Assembly: GCA_035235625.1 (NCBI GenBank)
Contig: CP141143.1
Coordinates: forward strand, 27,662,592-27,726,591
DNA length: 64,000 nucleotides
DNA from: Saururus chinensis
Lineage: Eukaryota; Streptophyta; Magnoliopsida; Piperales; Saururaceae
Direction: 5' to 3'
Below the pieces are notes generated by a model. That model searched no databases and was not told the DNA's origin. It saw only the letters and a program-made list of their open reading frames with translations. Made by a program: the position numbers and the translations under genes. Shown here one piece after another: positions 24,416 to 35,908 of this stretch (within the stretch, counting starts at the first letter, position 1; each line of letters opens with the position of its first letter).

Positions 24416-24523
24416 GAATGTCTTGATGTACCCTACTAATCCCCTCAATATCCCATTGAATAAGAAAAAAAATATTAAAATTTTGAGTAATGGGTTATTA
24501 TTGGGGTGTATATAGATACATTC
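24416..24523. mobile_element. Small MULE-type MITE, family 2, copy 1
   Basis: 108 bp, ends GAATGTCTTGATGTACCC and GGGGTGTATATAGATACATTC, with the perfect 9-bp duplication TAAAAAACT (24407-24415, 24524-24532). Confidence 0.88.
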
Positions 24524-24609
24524 TAAAAAACTATGGGAATTGATTTGCAACCTTGTTCATTACATATATCCCAGCAAATACATCTTAATCTATCATCAAA
24601 GAATGATTA

Positions 24610-24665
24610 CTCCCTCTGTCCCATAATAATTATCTATATTTGAAAAATTATCCATGTTTATATAA
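24610..24665. mobile_element. Half of a Stowaway-type MITE
   Basis: CTCCCTCTGTCCCATAATAA follows TA, but no matching right arm is found within the next 300 bp, so this is a truncated copy. Confidence 0.45.
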
Positions 24666-25239
24666 ATTCAGAGATTCTTGAATTTTTTTCCTAGTTGAAT
24701 TCTGCAAAGAACTTGTCCGTTTGGAGGCAGTTAGTTTTCAGAAATATGAATCCGGGATTGGAGCCAGAAGAGATTCACAGGAGAATTGACAATTCACCAA
24801 TCTTGCATACCTGAGTCCCCCTGACAGCCACAATATTTTTAGTGTCAATCACGGAGAATCAGGATTTAACTCTCCCACTAATATTTACCCAACCAGCTGT
24901 TTGAACTGCATATCCGATCCACAGACCTGCTTATCGAAGGCGATTTCGAATAGTGAAATTGGAGGAGGCATGCACCACAAAACAATTGATTAAATTGAAA
25001 AAAGCTTTGTCAAGAATTTTGGGGAACATGAGAAATATTCATGCTCTTAAGTCTGTCAATTCATAAAATTCTCAAACAAAAAATGCACCACTGTACTTAT
25101 CCATCTGAAAAGGAACTAGTCTACCAATTACTTCAGAGATAATCCAGTATATTTCAGCTTTAAAAGGAACTCAAAGCCCCATAAAACACGCAGATTTTTT
25201 AAAAAATTTCCACAAACCAGTTCTCTGCCCATAATTAAT
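24666..25239. other. Intergenic and probable 3' UTR of the RING-PHD gene
   Basis: No coding or structured element recognised. The part near 25239 would be the 3' UTR of the minus-strand gene. Confidence 0.4.
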
Positions 25240-28200
25240 TTAAGTGAATTTTTCAGATGTGATAGAGTTCACAATCTCTCCAACAAAGAGAAAGAAGCAT
25301 TCTCTACACGAGCCAGGCATTATGTTGGAAATAGGAACATGTTGAACGTGTCCCAAGTGACTACATTCTATTGACTTACTATGTCGCCAGACACAAGATC
25401 TTGCATGCTGCAGACCACAAGCAGCTAATATCGTGTGGGTGGCAAGCCTAGCAACTTCTTTAAATCTGGCAACATCTGTGCATACAAAAACAATAACAGC
25501 ATTCTAATTAGGTCCAGGTCAGCCACTTGCAAGATGATACACAATCAAAGCCAAATTAAAACCATCTAAGAGAACGAGGACTAGAAATGTAGCCTCACAA
25601 GAGAAACTTCATCTATGGGAAACATTTAATTAACATTCCCTGACTGGAAACGAATCATTACAGGTGTTCATACTAGAAATACCCACATTACTACAGACTA
25701 AAATACATGACCAAACAGCAACAATCATACAGAAAAAGTACAACATACGCCCATGATGATGGGACGATAAAAAGAGGCACCACTTATCAGATTTCCAATA
25801 AGTGCCTAAATTTACTATTTTTGGCTATTTAGAACCAAATTCTTACATCTGACATGATGAGATGCTCAACGGAATAAAAAGCAGACATTGTGAGTAAAAG
25901 CATACCTAATTGTTGGCTTCGACATAGTAGCTTCAAGTTGAGCTTAACCAAAGATTGAATCTCACTTTTGGCACTGTCATCCTTTCTCAAAGAAGCCTCA
26001 GAGCACTCCATCCTACCTTCCATCTCTGAGGGTTGCCCTTTACAACTAAGGAATGCCACCTTCATTTGATCGGATGATAGACACGAAGCAACTGATGAAG
26101 AGACAGCACAGGGATGATCAGTAAGTCTCCCAATTAAGTCAGCTATTTTGAAAAAGGGCTTTTGATAGGCTTGGTTTCCAATGCCAGTAGAAACATCCTG
26201 TTGCGAAGACATTGAGAGCTGTTTTTCAGGGGCATCGGATATTGTGAGCTTTTTGCTAGATTCATGCATGTCTGTAGCTGCATGTATTTTTCTTTCAGGT
26301 TTCTTCTTATTAGACATTTTAAAGTGATATGCCCTGTGCACTTGACTAGGAGGGCAATCTCTGCAGTTATCCATTGAGGTTTTTATTGAAAAATCTTTTT
26401 TCTCAGAAGGTCCAACTTTCATTACAGCCAACCTTGCTTCTTTGTACTTTGCTTCCCTTGCCACTTTCCTTCCTGCAAATGTATTATCATCCACATTACT
26501 AGCTTGAGCTCGCTGCATGTTTTTGGCAATTTTAAGCATTTTCCAGGCACGATCAACATCAGTTGAGCCTTTACTTGATGATTCTTCACATACTCTACTC
26601 CCCCTCACTACTGGTCCACATTTTGCAGCGTTCAAATGACAGGGCTGAACTGGTTCACTGTATGTTGCTGATCTATTGAACTTTTTACAGATGCCTCCAG
26701 AACTAATACTAACTACAGGTGATGAGAAGTTCATTGATCCACTACGTATTGCATTCCAATTTTCACGGAGTACCCTTATACGCATATGCAAATATTGGTA
26801 GTGATGTAAGGTTGTTGCATACTGTTGTTCCAGCATCGTTGCTCTAGAAGTACCACGGGATTCCTTAATAGAGATGGTGCTTCTATGCGAAGTATCATTC
26901 CTTTCATGTACTTGATTATTGGATCTAGTGACTGGTAATACATTCTTAGGTTGACTATCATGCCCTTGGTTATCAGATCTACTGACTGTTGACTCATCAG
27001 CATCTCCCTCATCATGGACAATGTCAAATATGGAAACATGTGCCTCAGATTTGCAGACATTATCATTGTCAAATTCGGAAATTAATTCACATTTTAAATA
27101 ATCGTCCCTTGAAAGAGAACAATCATGACAATACCAGTCACCTTTGGGCACTATCTTCCCAAGACCAGTACAGTAAGTATGAGCAGCTAAGTCACAGAGA
27201 TCACAGAGTAAAAGAAGATTGTCATCCTTAGAACTATGGCATTCTGAACAACTAACTCCTGCATAGGAATCAGATAATTCTCTCGTTGTATTTCCAAGAT
27301 AGCGGCAAGCCTGCAAAAAGAAAGGATCCAAACAGTAACAAAAACATTCTGATCAGAAAGACATCATGATTTGTTCACATATTTTGCAAGAGTAGACTAC
27401 CTAAAACTCTACTGACAGGTGGCAATTAGTTTTTGGCAACCGGGAACCCAGTTGTATCTCCAAGTGAAATGCAAGGTAAGTGATAAGATATAAGAGTGGA
27501 AGGGAAGACATTAAGAGAGAAAGGGAAGAACTTGAGATTAAGAGAAGGAAGAGACACATAGAATAAGTAAGTGCAACCCATTGGGCATAAGCCATATTAA
27601 TAGAGTTAGGTTTCCTTTTCCCTACTCTAACTAGGAAATAATCAATGACATAATTGAAGTCTAACTTAACAAGAAAACACAAGTACTAATAAACTGAAAT
27701 AAAAGTATTCCAAATAGAACTAGAAACAACTTAACTAAGTAAAGTCCTAAATCAGTGGCACATCCATAACAAGCCAACATAATTAGATCCACTTTTCCTA
27801 ATTATGATGTATCACTTCCATTTACTACCTCTTGTAAAAAAGCCAAGGGAACAGCGACTAAACACATCCTTACCCCCATAATCAACAGAATTCCCCTCAA
27901 TCAACAGAATTGTACATCAGCATATTATTTGTTGAAAGAGCGGCTCAGACAATGAGAAACAAAAAAATAACGGCACAAGAGCTAACAACCAGGAGGTCAA
28001 CCATGGACCAGTAATCCTGTCCTCAGATTGTTAGAATCCAGCTGTTGCCATACTAGACACAACGAATTAACTGGCATAATTACATTGCTTTAACCCTCAA
28101 ATTCTGCCCATTATTTATTCTTCATTTATTTTGGTATCTTAAGTTGCAAAAAGGAGTAGAAGAAACCAGGTTCCTAGTTTCCAAAGCTTGCCACTTTAAC

Positions 28201-29378
28201 ATACCAATTCATAAACCTCCTTGAATTTTCATTTAATTGGAGATTATGAATCGTAGAGTACCTCAAAATAAAAGATTATGGATGATGCAGCTATGTACAC
28301 AAAGGTAAATTAAAATTCTGTTGCATTCTGAGAAATATATATTACCTCATATCCATTATTTATTGACCTATCCGATGATCATGAGTGGATACAAGGGAGA
28401 CAAGGAACAATTTGCAACTACGCTCTATGTAGACAAAAAATTAGAAGACAGACATTTCAAAAATCACATGAATTTCACTTTTTTTTTCCAATTCATCAGA
28501 TTCTGTTGCTCAAACTTCCAGAGATCGTTTCATATACATGACAAACACGTTATTAGCTGTTCTAATTATGAATTTCCCTCACGGAATTATATTAATACAC
28601 AGAAAAATATCATCAATGCAAATCATAATATATCAAAGCAAATGCAACTAATTTACATATACAATCAGTTTCATAGCTTTGAGAAAAAAAAATGGTGGAT
28701 TCAAGCGTTTTTATTTCAGAGTAGTTAGCCACTCAAACTTCGCCCTGTCCCAAAGAACCCCTCTCCCTTAAAACACACAGCTAAGTGAAATTTCTAGCCC
28801 CCTGCTGATATCGCAATCAGCGTACAGAAAAAGAACAACTCCGGTAACAACGGTTGCTTCCATATAAAGATAGACACCAAATCGTTAACACGAATCCATC
28901 AATTATCCATAAAAAAGATGTAAACTAGGGAACGCAAAGCAACAGAATTTAGGGGAAAGGAGTATCAATTTTTAGAAGAGAACCAAATTGAGATGAATCC
29001 CACCTGGTCTCGGACGGGGACACAGACGAGGCGTTCGCGATCGAAGACGCCGGGCTTGGGAAGACGGCGAATGGAGGAGAAGCGGCGCTTGCACATGGGG
29101 CAACGCGATTCCTCCCGTGCCCATTCCATGATGCACACGAAACAGAAGTAGTGCCGGCAACTGTCGATGAACCCACGCGCCGCCTGCCCGCCCACTCCCA
29201 GGCATATCCCGCAAGTCGCCCAATTCCCCTCCACCGGCTCCTCCTCTTGCTTTTCTTCTTCTTCTTCCGCAATCTTCTCCTTCCCCTCGTCGGAAGAAGT
29301 AAGGGATTTGAGACGCTTTTTGGGCGGAGGACCCTCATCTTCGACGGCAGAAGGACTCGTCGGAGCTCCTCCGGCCAT
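25240..29378 (-). CDS. RING-finger + PHD-finger nuclear protein (At4g10930/PHRF1-like), three exons
   Basis: Exons 29378-29004, 27310-25906 and 25475-25240 with GT-AG borders join to 2016 nt (671 aa). Residues 19-24 (PKKRLK) look like a nuclear signal, followed by a Glu-rich run (38-47). A C3HC4 RING has ligands C56, C59, C74, H76, C79, C82, C93 and C96. A C4HC3 PHD finger has C146, C149, C161, C164, H169, C172, C186 and C189, with the canonical D-W-Y-C. The middle is Ser/Lys-rich and probably disordered. The C-terminus has a conserved-looking block (SLVKLNLKLL...FKEVARLATHTILAACGL...GSCRECF). RING plus PHD suggests an E3 ligase or chromatin reader; that is inference. The last exon was found by translating past the donor at 25905 and restores the conserved tail. 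From memory the Arabidopsis relative is longer, so the central region may be shorter here. Confidence 0.92.
25476..25905 (-). other. Intron 2 of the RING-PHD gene
   Basis: Donor GTATGC at 25905 and acceptor GTGCACAG ending at 25476. It splits an Asp codon (G|AT). Reading through the donor gives a spurious 26-codon tail. Confidence 0.85.
27311..29003 (-). other. Intron 1 of the RING-PHD gene
   Basis: Donor GTGGGA at 29003, acceptor TTTTTGCAG ending at 27311; phase 0. It separates the RING exon from the PHD exon. A 135-codon plus-strand open frame at 28321-28728 has no recognisable feature and is treated as chance. Confidence 0.85.
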
Positions 29379-29509
29379 GGCGGGAATCTGCTTTGGTCGG
29401 TTGGCCACGGCCCTCGTTGCCTTAGAACCCCCGCCCACATAAGTATTTTTTTTATAACTCAATACCCCACACCCCCGTACAATTTTACTCGTACCACCCC
29501 AACACCCCC

Positions 29510-29898
29510 AAACTTATGGAGGTTTTACGGAGGTTTTTTGGTGGGTGGTACCCTTTGTCAGATAAAATTGATTTGGACGGAGGCCTTAAGTCCCCATCAA
29601 ATTCTGTATATTGTGATGGTGACCACCTCTCATGAAGAGTTTTTTAGAAGTTTTTAAGTTTTGTGGCGAGGGGTACCCCCGACAAATAAAACTGCATTAT
29701 ATGAAAAACAAAGGTCCCCATCAATGTTTGCATATTGTGGCAGTGACCTCTCCCCACCAGAAACCATCTAGAAGTTTAAAAAATTTCTGAAGATTTCTTG
29801 GTGAGGGATACTATCCGTCAAATATAACTTATTTGCACAGAGACTGTAGTTCCCCGTTAAATTCTGCATATTTTACCAGTGACCACACCCTGCCAGAA
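29510..29898. repeat. Degenerate tandem repeat (about 125-135 bp units, three copies) 5' of the RING-PHD gene
   Basis: Three units share, in order, 'ttttttggtgggtggtaccc / gtggcgaggggtaccc / cttggtgagggatac', then 'gtcagataaaa / gacaaataaaa / gtcaaatataa', 'ccccatcaaattctgtatatt' variants and 'gtgacc...ccagaaa...agaag'. Divergence is moderate. Confidence 0.7.
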
Positions 29899-30288
29899 AT
29901 AAATAAGAAGTTTTCCAAATAAGCAGCAAGGCAAGGGGGAGAGGAAAAAAGATCACGGAAGAGGAGCCACAAGCGAGGGGAAAGAAGGAAAATAATCTGA
30001 GAAGAGGAGCCACAAGGACAGAGGAGATGAAAGAGCTCACGCCGGAGGGGGAAGATTGAGAATTTTGGGTGTGTGTATAAAGTATGGGGGGTTATAAATA
30101 AGAAGTTTTCCAAATAAGCAGCAAGGCAAGGGGGAGAGGAAAAAAGATCACGGAAGAGGAGCCACAAGCGTGGGGAAAGAAGGAAAATAATCTGAGAAGA
30201 GGAGCCACAAGGATAGAGGAGATGAAAGAGCTCACGCCGGAGGGGGAAGATTGAGAATTTTGGGTGTGTGTATAAAGTATGGGGGGTT
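29899..30288. repeat. 195-bp tandem duplication 5' of the RING-PHD gene
   Basis: Units 29899-30093 and 30094-30288 are almost identical (for example 'gcgagggg' versus 'gcgtgggg', 'ggacagagg' versus 'ggatagagg'). They begin ATAAATAAGAAG and end TATGGGGGGTT. It lies about 520 bp upstream of the ATG. Confidence 0.92.
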
Positions 30289-30340
30289 TGAGTAAAAAAT
30301 TGGGGGGGAGGGGGGGGTTCTTTGTAATAATTTTTGGGTA

Positions 30341-30460
30341 GAATGAGTCTATATGTACCCCAATAATCCCCTCACTACCCCAACAACCTCATAAACCCCT
30401 TACGAATTTATGAGTAAAATGGGCTACTGAGGGGATTAATGGGGTGCATATAGCTCATTC
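30341..30460. mobile_element. Small MULE-type MITE, family 2, copy 2
   Basis: 120 bp, starting GAATGAGTCTATATG and ending GCATATAGCTCATTC, with the perfect 9-bp duplication TTTTGGGTA (30332-30340, 30461-30469). Internal arms with CCCCAATAATCCCCTCA pair with TGAGGGGATTAATGGGG. Confidence 0.9.
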
Positions 30461-30679
30461 TTTTGGGTAACCTGTACATAATTACTTCACATTTTTTAAT
30501 AACTTTTATAATATTTTGTAACACAATTGTGGTCGTGGGAACATTTACATGTTGGCCGACCAACTATTGAGATTGGTCACATAGTCGAAGGTACTCCATT
30601 AGGAGCCAGTTAGTGTAATTTTTTTACACTTATTTTCTTAGCATAGTTTTATTTAGATGCGCTGAAGTTATGTTTTGAA

Positions 30680-31640
30680 TTTGACTCCTTAAGGTGGAAT
30701 GTCCGGAGGAGAAAAATTGAAAATTCACAAGGAGTCCTCTATTTGTATAGAGAGTTAGACCACCAGCGGCCTTATCAGGTAATGTCATTTCATTATCAAA
30801 TTTCATATAATGATTATAAGCTATGTAGGGTCATAAAAACTTAATTATGCTTATAAAATGTGTAGGTCATTTGGCATCCATACTCACCTGAGGTGTTGGC
30901 TGAGTTACTTCCTCTTTGTATCACAGGTCGAGATGTGTGGCTCTCTCGAATGCCGCTGATATGCTTTGAGATTGTCGAGTTGTACGTGCCGGATCGTGTG
31001 ATGCTCTAGTTTAACTTAGAGCAAGAGGTCCCTCTTTGTACCGTAGAGTTTGTCCATTAAATCACTCGATAAGGCCACCATATTACCGACTCAACTCTAC
31101 ATCATGCAGCATATATCGTTCAATGGGTACAACATCGCGAGATGTTCATAGCTCGTATATGCAGTGATATTTACCCATTATGTAGAGTTATATTTTACTG
31201 TGCGATGATGTAGAGGAGATGACATATCAGCCTAGGGGTGCATATGAGGCAGCTTTGGTAAGTATATCTTAGTTAATTATATAATAATATTTTTTATTTC
31301 TCATTTATTATTTATATGACTTTTTGTTTTTTTATAACTTGGTTTAGTACGAAGGACACATGTGCATTTGACTGACACAATTAACACCTATACTTCGGGT
31401 GAGGTCTTATTAGCATCATGTCAGTCGATGCTCAGGCAACATGATGATGTCCTTCGTAGCTTGCCACTACTTCAGTCGGTTATTACAGACGTTCATGGAC
31501 ATTATCCTACCGATGAGGCAGCTTAGACATAGCCGAGGCACGATTCATTCCTTGATATTCCATCTTCATCAGCAGCACTTGGCTCTCCTCCACGTTCATC
31601 ATTTCTGGTTGCTCCACATCTAGCCTACCCTAGCTAGCTC
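30680..31640 (+). pseudogene. Plant mobile domain (MAIN / PP7-long-form-like) pseudogene
   Basis: Plus-strand reading gives KWNVRRRKIENSQGVLYLY then an intron-like GTAATG...AG. It continues with WHPYSPEVLAELPPLC, T-G-R-D-V-W-L-S-R-M-P-L-I-C-F-E-I-V-E and L-Y-V-P-D-R-V-M. The pattern W-x-P-Y-x(5)-L-x-x-L-P-x-x-C ... P-L-I-C-F-x-I-V-E-x-x-x-P-D-R-V is characteristic of the plant mobile domain found in MAIN proteins and 'serine/threonine phosphatase 7 long form' relatives, often carried by transposons. Stops (TAG after the P-D-R-V region, TAA, TGA) break the frame. A later piece (TDTINTYTSGEVLLASCQSM, near 31370-31440) continues in a different frame. It acted in gene silencing or transposon biology when intact; this copy looks dead. 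Confidence 0.7.
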
Positions 31641-32269
31641 CGATAGTATATCATAGGCAATAGTGGACAACTCGTGGCGAGCCATCTGTTACTTATGCAG
31701 AGCGGGAGGAGTAGGAGCAGGAGGAGTAGGCTATCACGGGGTAGCGAAGAGGACTATCCGTGACACGTGCTGGGGCACACACATGTGTGGAAGTGTTGTA
31801 TACTAGGTGTGTATGCATTATGGGAACTGCCCATAGTGTTGCATATCATGTGTGCAGGCGTTGCGGGGAAGGCCCGCAATGTCACAGAAAATTTACTCCA
31901 TCTAGGTCACAAGCTGACCAATTAGGAATGGTACGTCTGACAAATTTTCACTAGTCAGAACGTAAGTGGACATAACCACTCTCCGGTCATTCGGAGCTTA
32001 CAAAACCTCAATGAGGTGCTTAATATTCTCATATTGACACTAGCAACATCCGGCTCTCTTAACAGCCATTATAGGTGCTAGCCAACCTTTCCAAAACTCA
32101 AAACATACCTTACCGGCCAATGGCTCTCTTTAGCCAATAAACATGCAATCTAACCGCCCAAATATCTCAGCAATTGAGGCACTACGGCTCAACTCTGCCC
32201 AAAGGCAAAAACAAATGAAATCAAGGGAAAACAATCACCTTGACTCCAACCAAAACTAAATCTCAACTT

Positions 32270-32540
32270 ACTCTTACTTGTACGACCTTACAAACTTACT
32301 TGTACCATCGTACGCATACTCACACAACTTACACATACTTGTACGACCTTACTCGTACAATCATATACTTACTCATACGATCTTACTCGTACAGTCTTAC
32401 ACTTACAGTCTTACTTAGAAACTTACGCTTACAGTCTTGCTCATAATCATAATCTTACAGTCGTGCTCATACTCACACTCTTACGGTCATGCTCATACTC
32501 ATACTCTTACAGTCGTACTCATACTCTCATAGACGTACAC
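32270..32540 (-). repeat. Degenerate CTTACTCGTACAGTCTTAC-type tandem repeat in solo LTR 2
   Basis: Imperfect units of 'cttactcgtacgacc', 'cttacagtc' and 'atactcatactc'. It is complementary to the tract at 2000-2240. Confidence 0.75.
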
Positions 32541-32881
32541 ATAATATCAACCGCTGAAGCTCATTACAACTAATAAGCTCTAGCGTCGAGATGGAAAAGA
32601 ATGCCACAGGGGCATACCTTAACCTCCGGGGAGTGACTAGATGCCATGGACTTTTTCGAAGTTAAGGCACACCAGTGCTCATGGGGCACAGGATCAAACA
32701 GGTAAGAGCAGGTCCATGATACTACTTACCTGAGCGCGCAAACATAAACACCCACACATAAGAGGTCATAGAATTGTCCACCATAATGGGTTTTATAGTG
32801 CCAATGCCACTCTTGGGCAAAATCATACAATGCCACTTGGGCAGAAACATACAGTGCCACTATTGGGCGGAAATCATACAA

Positions 32882-33080
32882 CGCTCTAAATAGAGCATCA
32901 AACGTCTGGGCTTAAAACAGCACACAGACCAAATCGAAAGCATATATCGCTCTCAACAGAGCATCAGGTGTCTGGGGCTTCATACAGCACACAGACTAAA
33001 TCGGAAATATACATCGCTCTCAACAGAGCATCAGACGTCTGGTGCTCAATATAGCACACAGACAACATCCCACAGGATAA
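32882..33080. repeat. 66-67 bp tandem repeat, three units, in solo LTR 2
   Basis: Unit starts (CGCTCT) at 32882, 32948 and 33015. Each contains AGAGCATCA, then GTCTGG, then AGCACACAGAC. Confidence 0.85.
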
Positions 33081-33819
33081 ACATCATGGCAAGACATGAG
33101 AAATGCTCAGCCGACTCATTTCGGCTAGCTCAAACAGGGAACTCAATCTGTCAAACCCTCAAGTCTCAAATTCACAACACCATCATTAGTTGTGCTTATA
33201 ATTCAAGTTTGAATTAAGTAATTTATGCGGTACAATTATGCCACACAAGCATTCAAACATACCGTGCTCCACTATCAAACCAAAGTTGAGCCCAATCCGA
33301 AACCTGAGTTCGTCTGGGCAGCAGACTTCCTTAGCCCGTCCATATCTCAACAAAACTCAGCGTACACCAAAATCTTACAGTCTTACATACTCCGCCATCC
33401 ACCTTATGGCCAAATCATCTTACATTGACATCATCAAATGAAGCTCCTCAGAGCCAACCCCAGTTATCACCGACTTACTTATAACTCACTTATTATGCTT
33501 ACTTTTCACTTCCTAATTTGTATGTTATGCTTGTACAATTATACACACTCTTACTGTTTGATACAAACCAAACAAACTGCTCCACCCTCGCCCGTCATAC
33601 TCATATCCTCTATCATCAATCATACGCTTACACATCCATATCCATATCCACATCTAGACGAAACCTCTGTCACCTCTTACTGTCCATTGCCCAAACTTCT
33701 GCCCACATACACGTACACATATCCATATCATAGGCAAATAGCCATCATACATATGTATGTCTATCCCACATACGTATAACATCCACATACTTTCATACAT
33801 ATGTAACTTACAAACATGC

Positions 33820-34035
33820 TCGCTAGCCATCACTAGCGCAAACATACACATCCATACTCGCTAGCCGTCACTAGCACAAACATACACATACGAAGCTTAC
33901 CAATAGACACGCTAGCCATCACTAGCACATACCTACATACTTCAAACATACTCGCTAGCCAGCACTAGCACATACATACATACTTCAAACATGCATGCTA
34001 GCCATCACTAGCACATACACACATTCCATACATAC
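33820..34035. repeat. CTAGCCATCACTAGC tandem repeat, five copies, in solo LTR 2
   Basis: The core word, itself framed by CTAG at both ends, starts at 33823, 33861, 33912, 33955 and 33998, separated by 'acatacatacttcaaacat' spacers. Confidence 0.85.
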
Positions 34036-34219
34036 TTCAAATATGCTTACGGCCCATATGCACGTCATAGCATTTCAGCATGGCATAATTTATCCTTTTA
34101 CATCATGCAAACAGATCTGATTTAATATCCATAGCATTCAATTATATAGTCCTAGCATGCTGCTATTCATTCAAAGCATGCTATCATGAAATTACGAGTT
34201 CAAAGCTCCCCTACCTTGT

Positions 34220-35530
34220 AATCATGATGTTTGATGGTGAGCACATGACGGTGGCAGCATCGGCGGTGGAGTTAGCGGCCAAAGGCATTGCCTATTTGAG
34301 AGAGTTGTCGTCCCGAAGATTTTAGGAAGTGACGGAAACAATCACGGCCAAATGGGGTGTCAGAAGTCGATGCGGCAAAATTCGCGATCTACGGCGGCAC
34401 ACTAAGGGCGGCCGAGAGAAAGGTCGTGCCAACATAAGTGGCAGTGCAACCATAAAGTCAAGGGTGTACTCACTAAAGATCGGCCGGCGGTTGAGAAGTA
34501 CTCTGCCAGCCGCAAGAGGTTGAAATCGGCCGTGGACAGCACCCATCGGCGGCGATTTCGCATCACAAGGGCCCACATAAGGGCGGAGGGCATGGGGCGA
34601 CGCTTGAGGACAGATGAGAGGTGGTGGAGGGCTCTAATGTCAACTCCATTCAGTGGCAGAGCCAACCGACGGTCAGGCGGCACAAATACGGCGCCTAAAC
34701 CCAAAAATGCACGCGTGGCCACATGCACACGCGGCCAAACAATGCCACTATAGGGGGAGATGGGTCGGACGGTGGCAACCTAAGGCCCACATAAGGGCGG
34801 TCGAGCTAAGGCCAAGACATGGTGGCCGATCGAAGCGGCGACATCGCCTATTGCCACCCACAGTTAACACACGTAGTGCTGGCGGCTGTGCATCTCGCGC
34901 AGTATAGGGCAATGGAAAGTGGCACATTCAAGGTGGAGTGTATAATCGGGCCAAGCGGGGCTGGCCCTCACTGTCGCCGAGCCGGGGCAAAGCCCACGAT
35001 GGCCAGATGGCCCACGGCTCGCCAATGGCAACGACCCGAGACGCACCCAAAGCGTCTAATCGAGCGGATCAAGACCATAGGGGCGAGGCGGGGTCGGAAA
35101 CGGCAAACCCCTACCGACACCGGGTCGAGGTAGGCTGGACGGAGTCCTACCAGTGGTCGGATGACTACCGAAAATCCCGGCATCTCAAAAAATCCCACGG
35201 ACAGTGAGATGCAAATAGTAACAAAAACCCGACCAAAAGACCGGTAGCTCACAGCGGAGCGAAGAAAGCACGGCGGCAGCTCTAGCCAGCGCCTATGGGT
35301 TCCTAGCGGCCAAACAAACATAAGTCTAGTTGAGGGTGGCCACAAACGACATCAAAATCGTACCGCCACAGCTCAAAAACGGGATTTAGAGGAGAAAAAA
35401 ACCCAAAAAAGGTTCGGTACCTCGTGGAGGAGCGAAGAGGCCATGGCGGTGGTCATAGCCAGTACCTACGTACTCGTGGCGGTGAGGCAAGGAGGATCCT
35501 GACAAGAATCGACGAAATCCAATGACAGAG
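34220..35530. other. GC-rich block inside solo LTR 2
   Basis: It is strongly GC- and CpG-rich compared with the window, with repeated CCCACATAAGGGCGG-type words near 34400, 34570 and 34785. Many overlapping open frames exist on both strands, but none has a domain, so they are composition artefacts. Confidence 0.6.
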
Positions 35531-35908
35531 GAGGGAGAATGGAGCGACCGAAATCTGGGTCGGGTTTTTTCATCTTATTAGACGTTTGGAATGAAAACTT
35601 CTGGACGTCAAAATTCTTTCCGGAGTCTGATGGATTTCATATACTTATACTTTTTAATTTTCCATCCATGTCCCTAATACGCGTTCACCTCCTGGTTACG
35701 CATTGTACCTCCAAAACTCGCGCCGTAAGTGCGCAGCAAAGCCTATGGCCCACAACTAAGCCCCACACCCGACTCTATGGGTATAAATATGGGGTAAATA
35801 TATAAATATGAATACGCCAAAACGTCACATTTTTTCGCCGAAAATGACTAGAAAAATAGCAAGAAAAATCCCAGAAAATCGTCGAAAAATCAGGGACATT
35901 ACGAGGAA

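Larger units (their letters stand above)
31929..35903 (-). mobile_element. Solo LTR 2 (3975 bp), TSD AGGAA
   Basis: In plus sense it starts TGGTACGTCTGAC and ends GGGACATTACG (the terminal CA has become CG). A perfect 5-bp duplication AGGAA is at 31924-31928 and 35904-35908. Minus-strand reading starts CGTAATGTCCCTGATTTTTC, like other plant gypsy LTRs. Internal arrays are at 32270-32540, 32882-33080 and 33820-34035, and a GC-rich block at 34220-35530. The family is shared with the fragment at 1340-2230. Confidence 0.88.

Noticed and set aside
28321-28728. 135-codon plus-strand open frame
   Set aside because: It lies within intron 1 of the RING-PHD gene and has AT-rich, unrecognisable protein sequence.
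29379-29462. N-terminal extension of the RING-PHD protein
   Set aside because: The upstream in-frame 'start' is TTG; the first ATG is at 29378.
32270-34035. CRISPR-like array
   Set aside because: Repeats and spacers are both degenerate and LTR-borne, in a plant nuclear context.
34322-35345. Many overlapping open frames in the GC-rich block
   Set aside because: They occur on both strands in a GC-rich LTR; the lack of stops is explained by composition.
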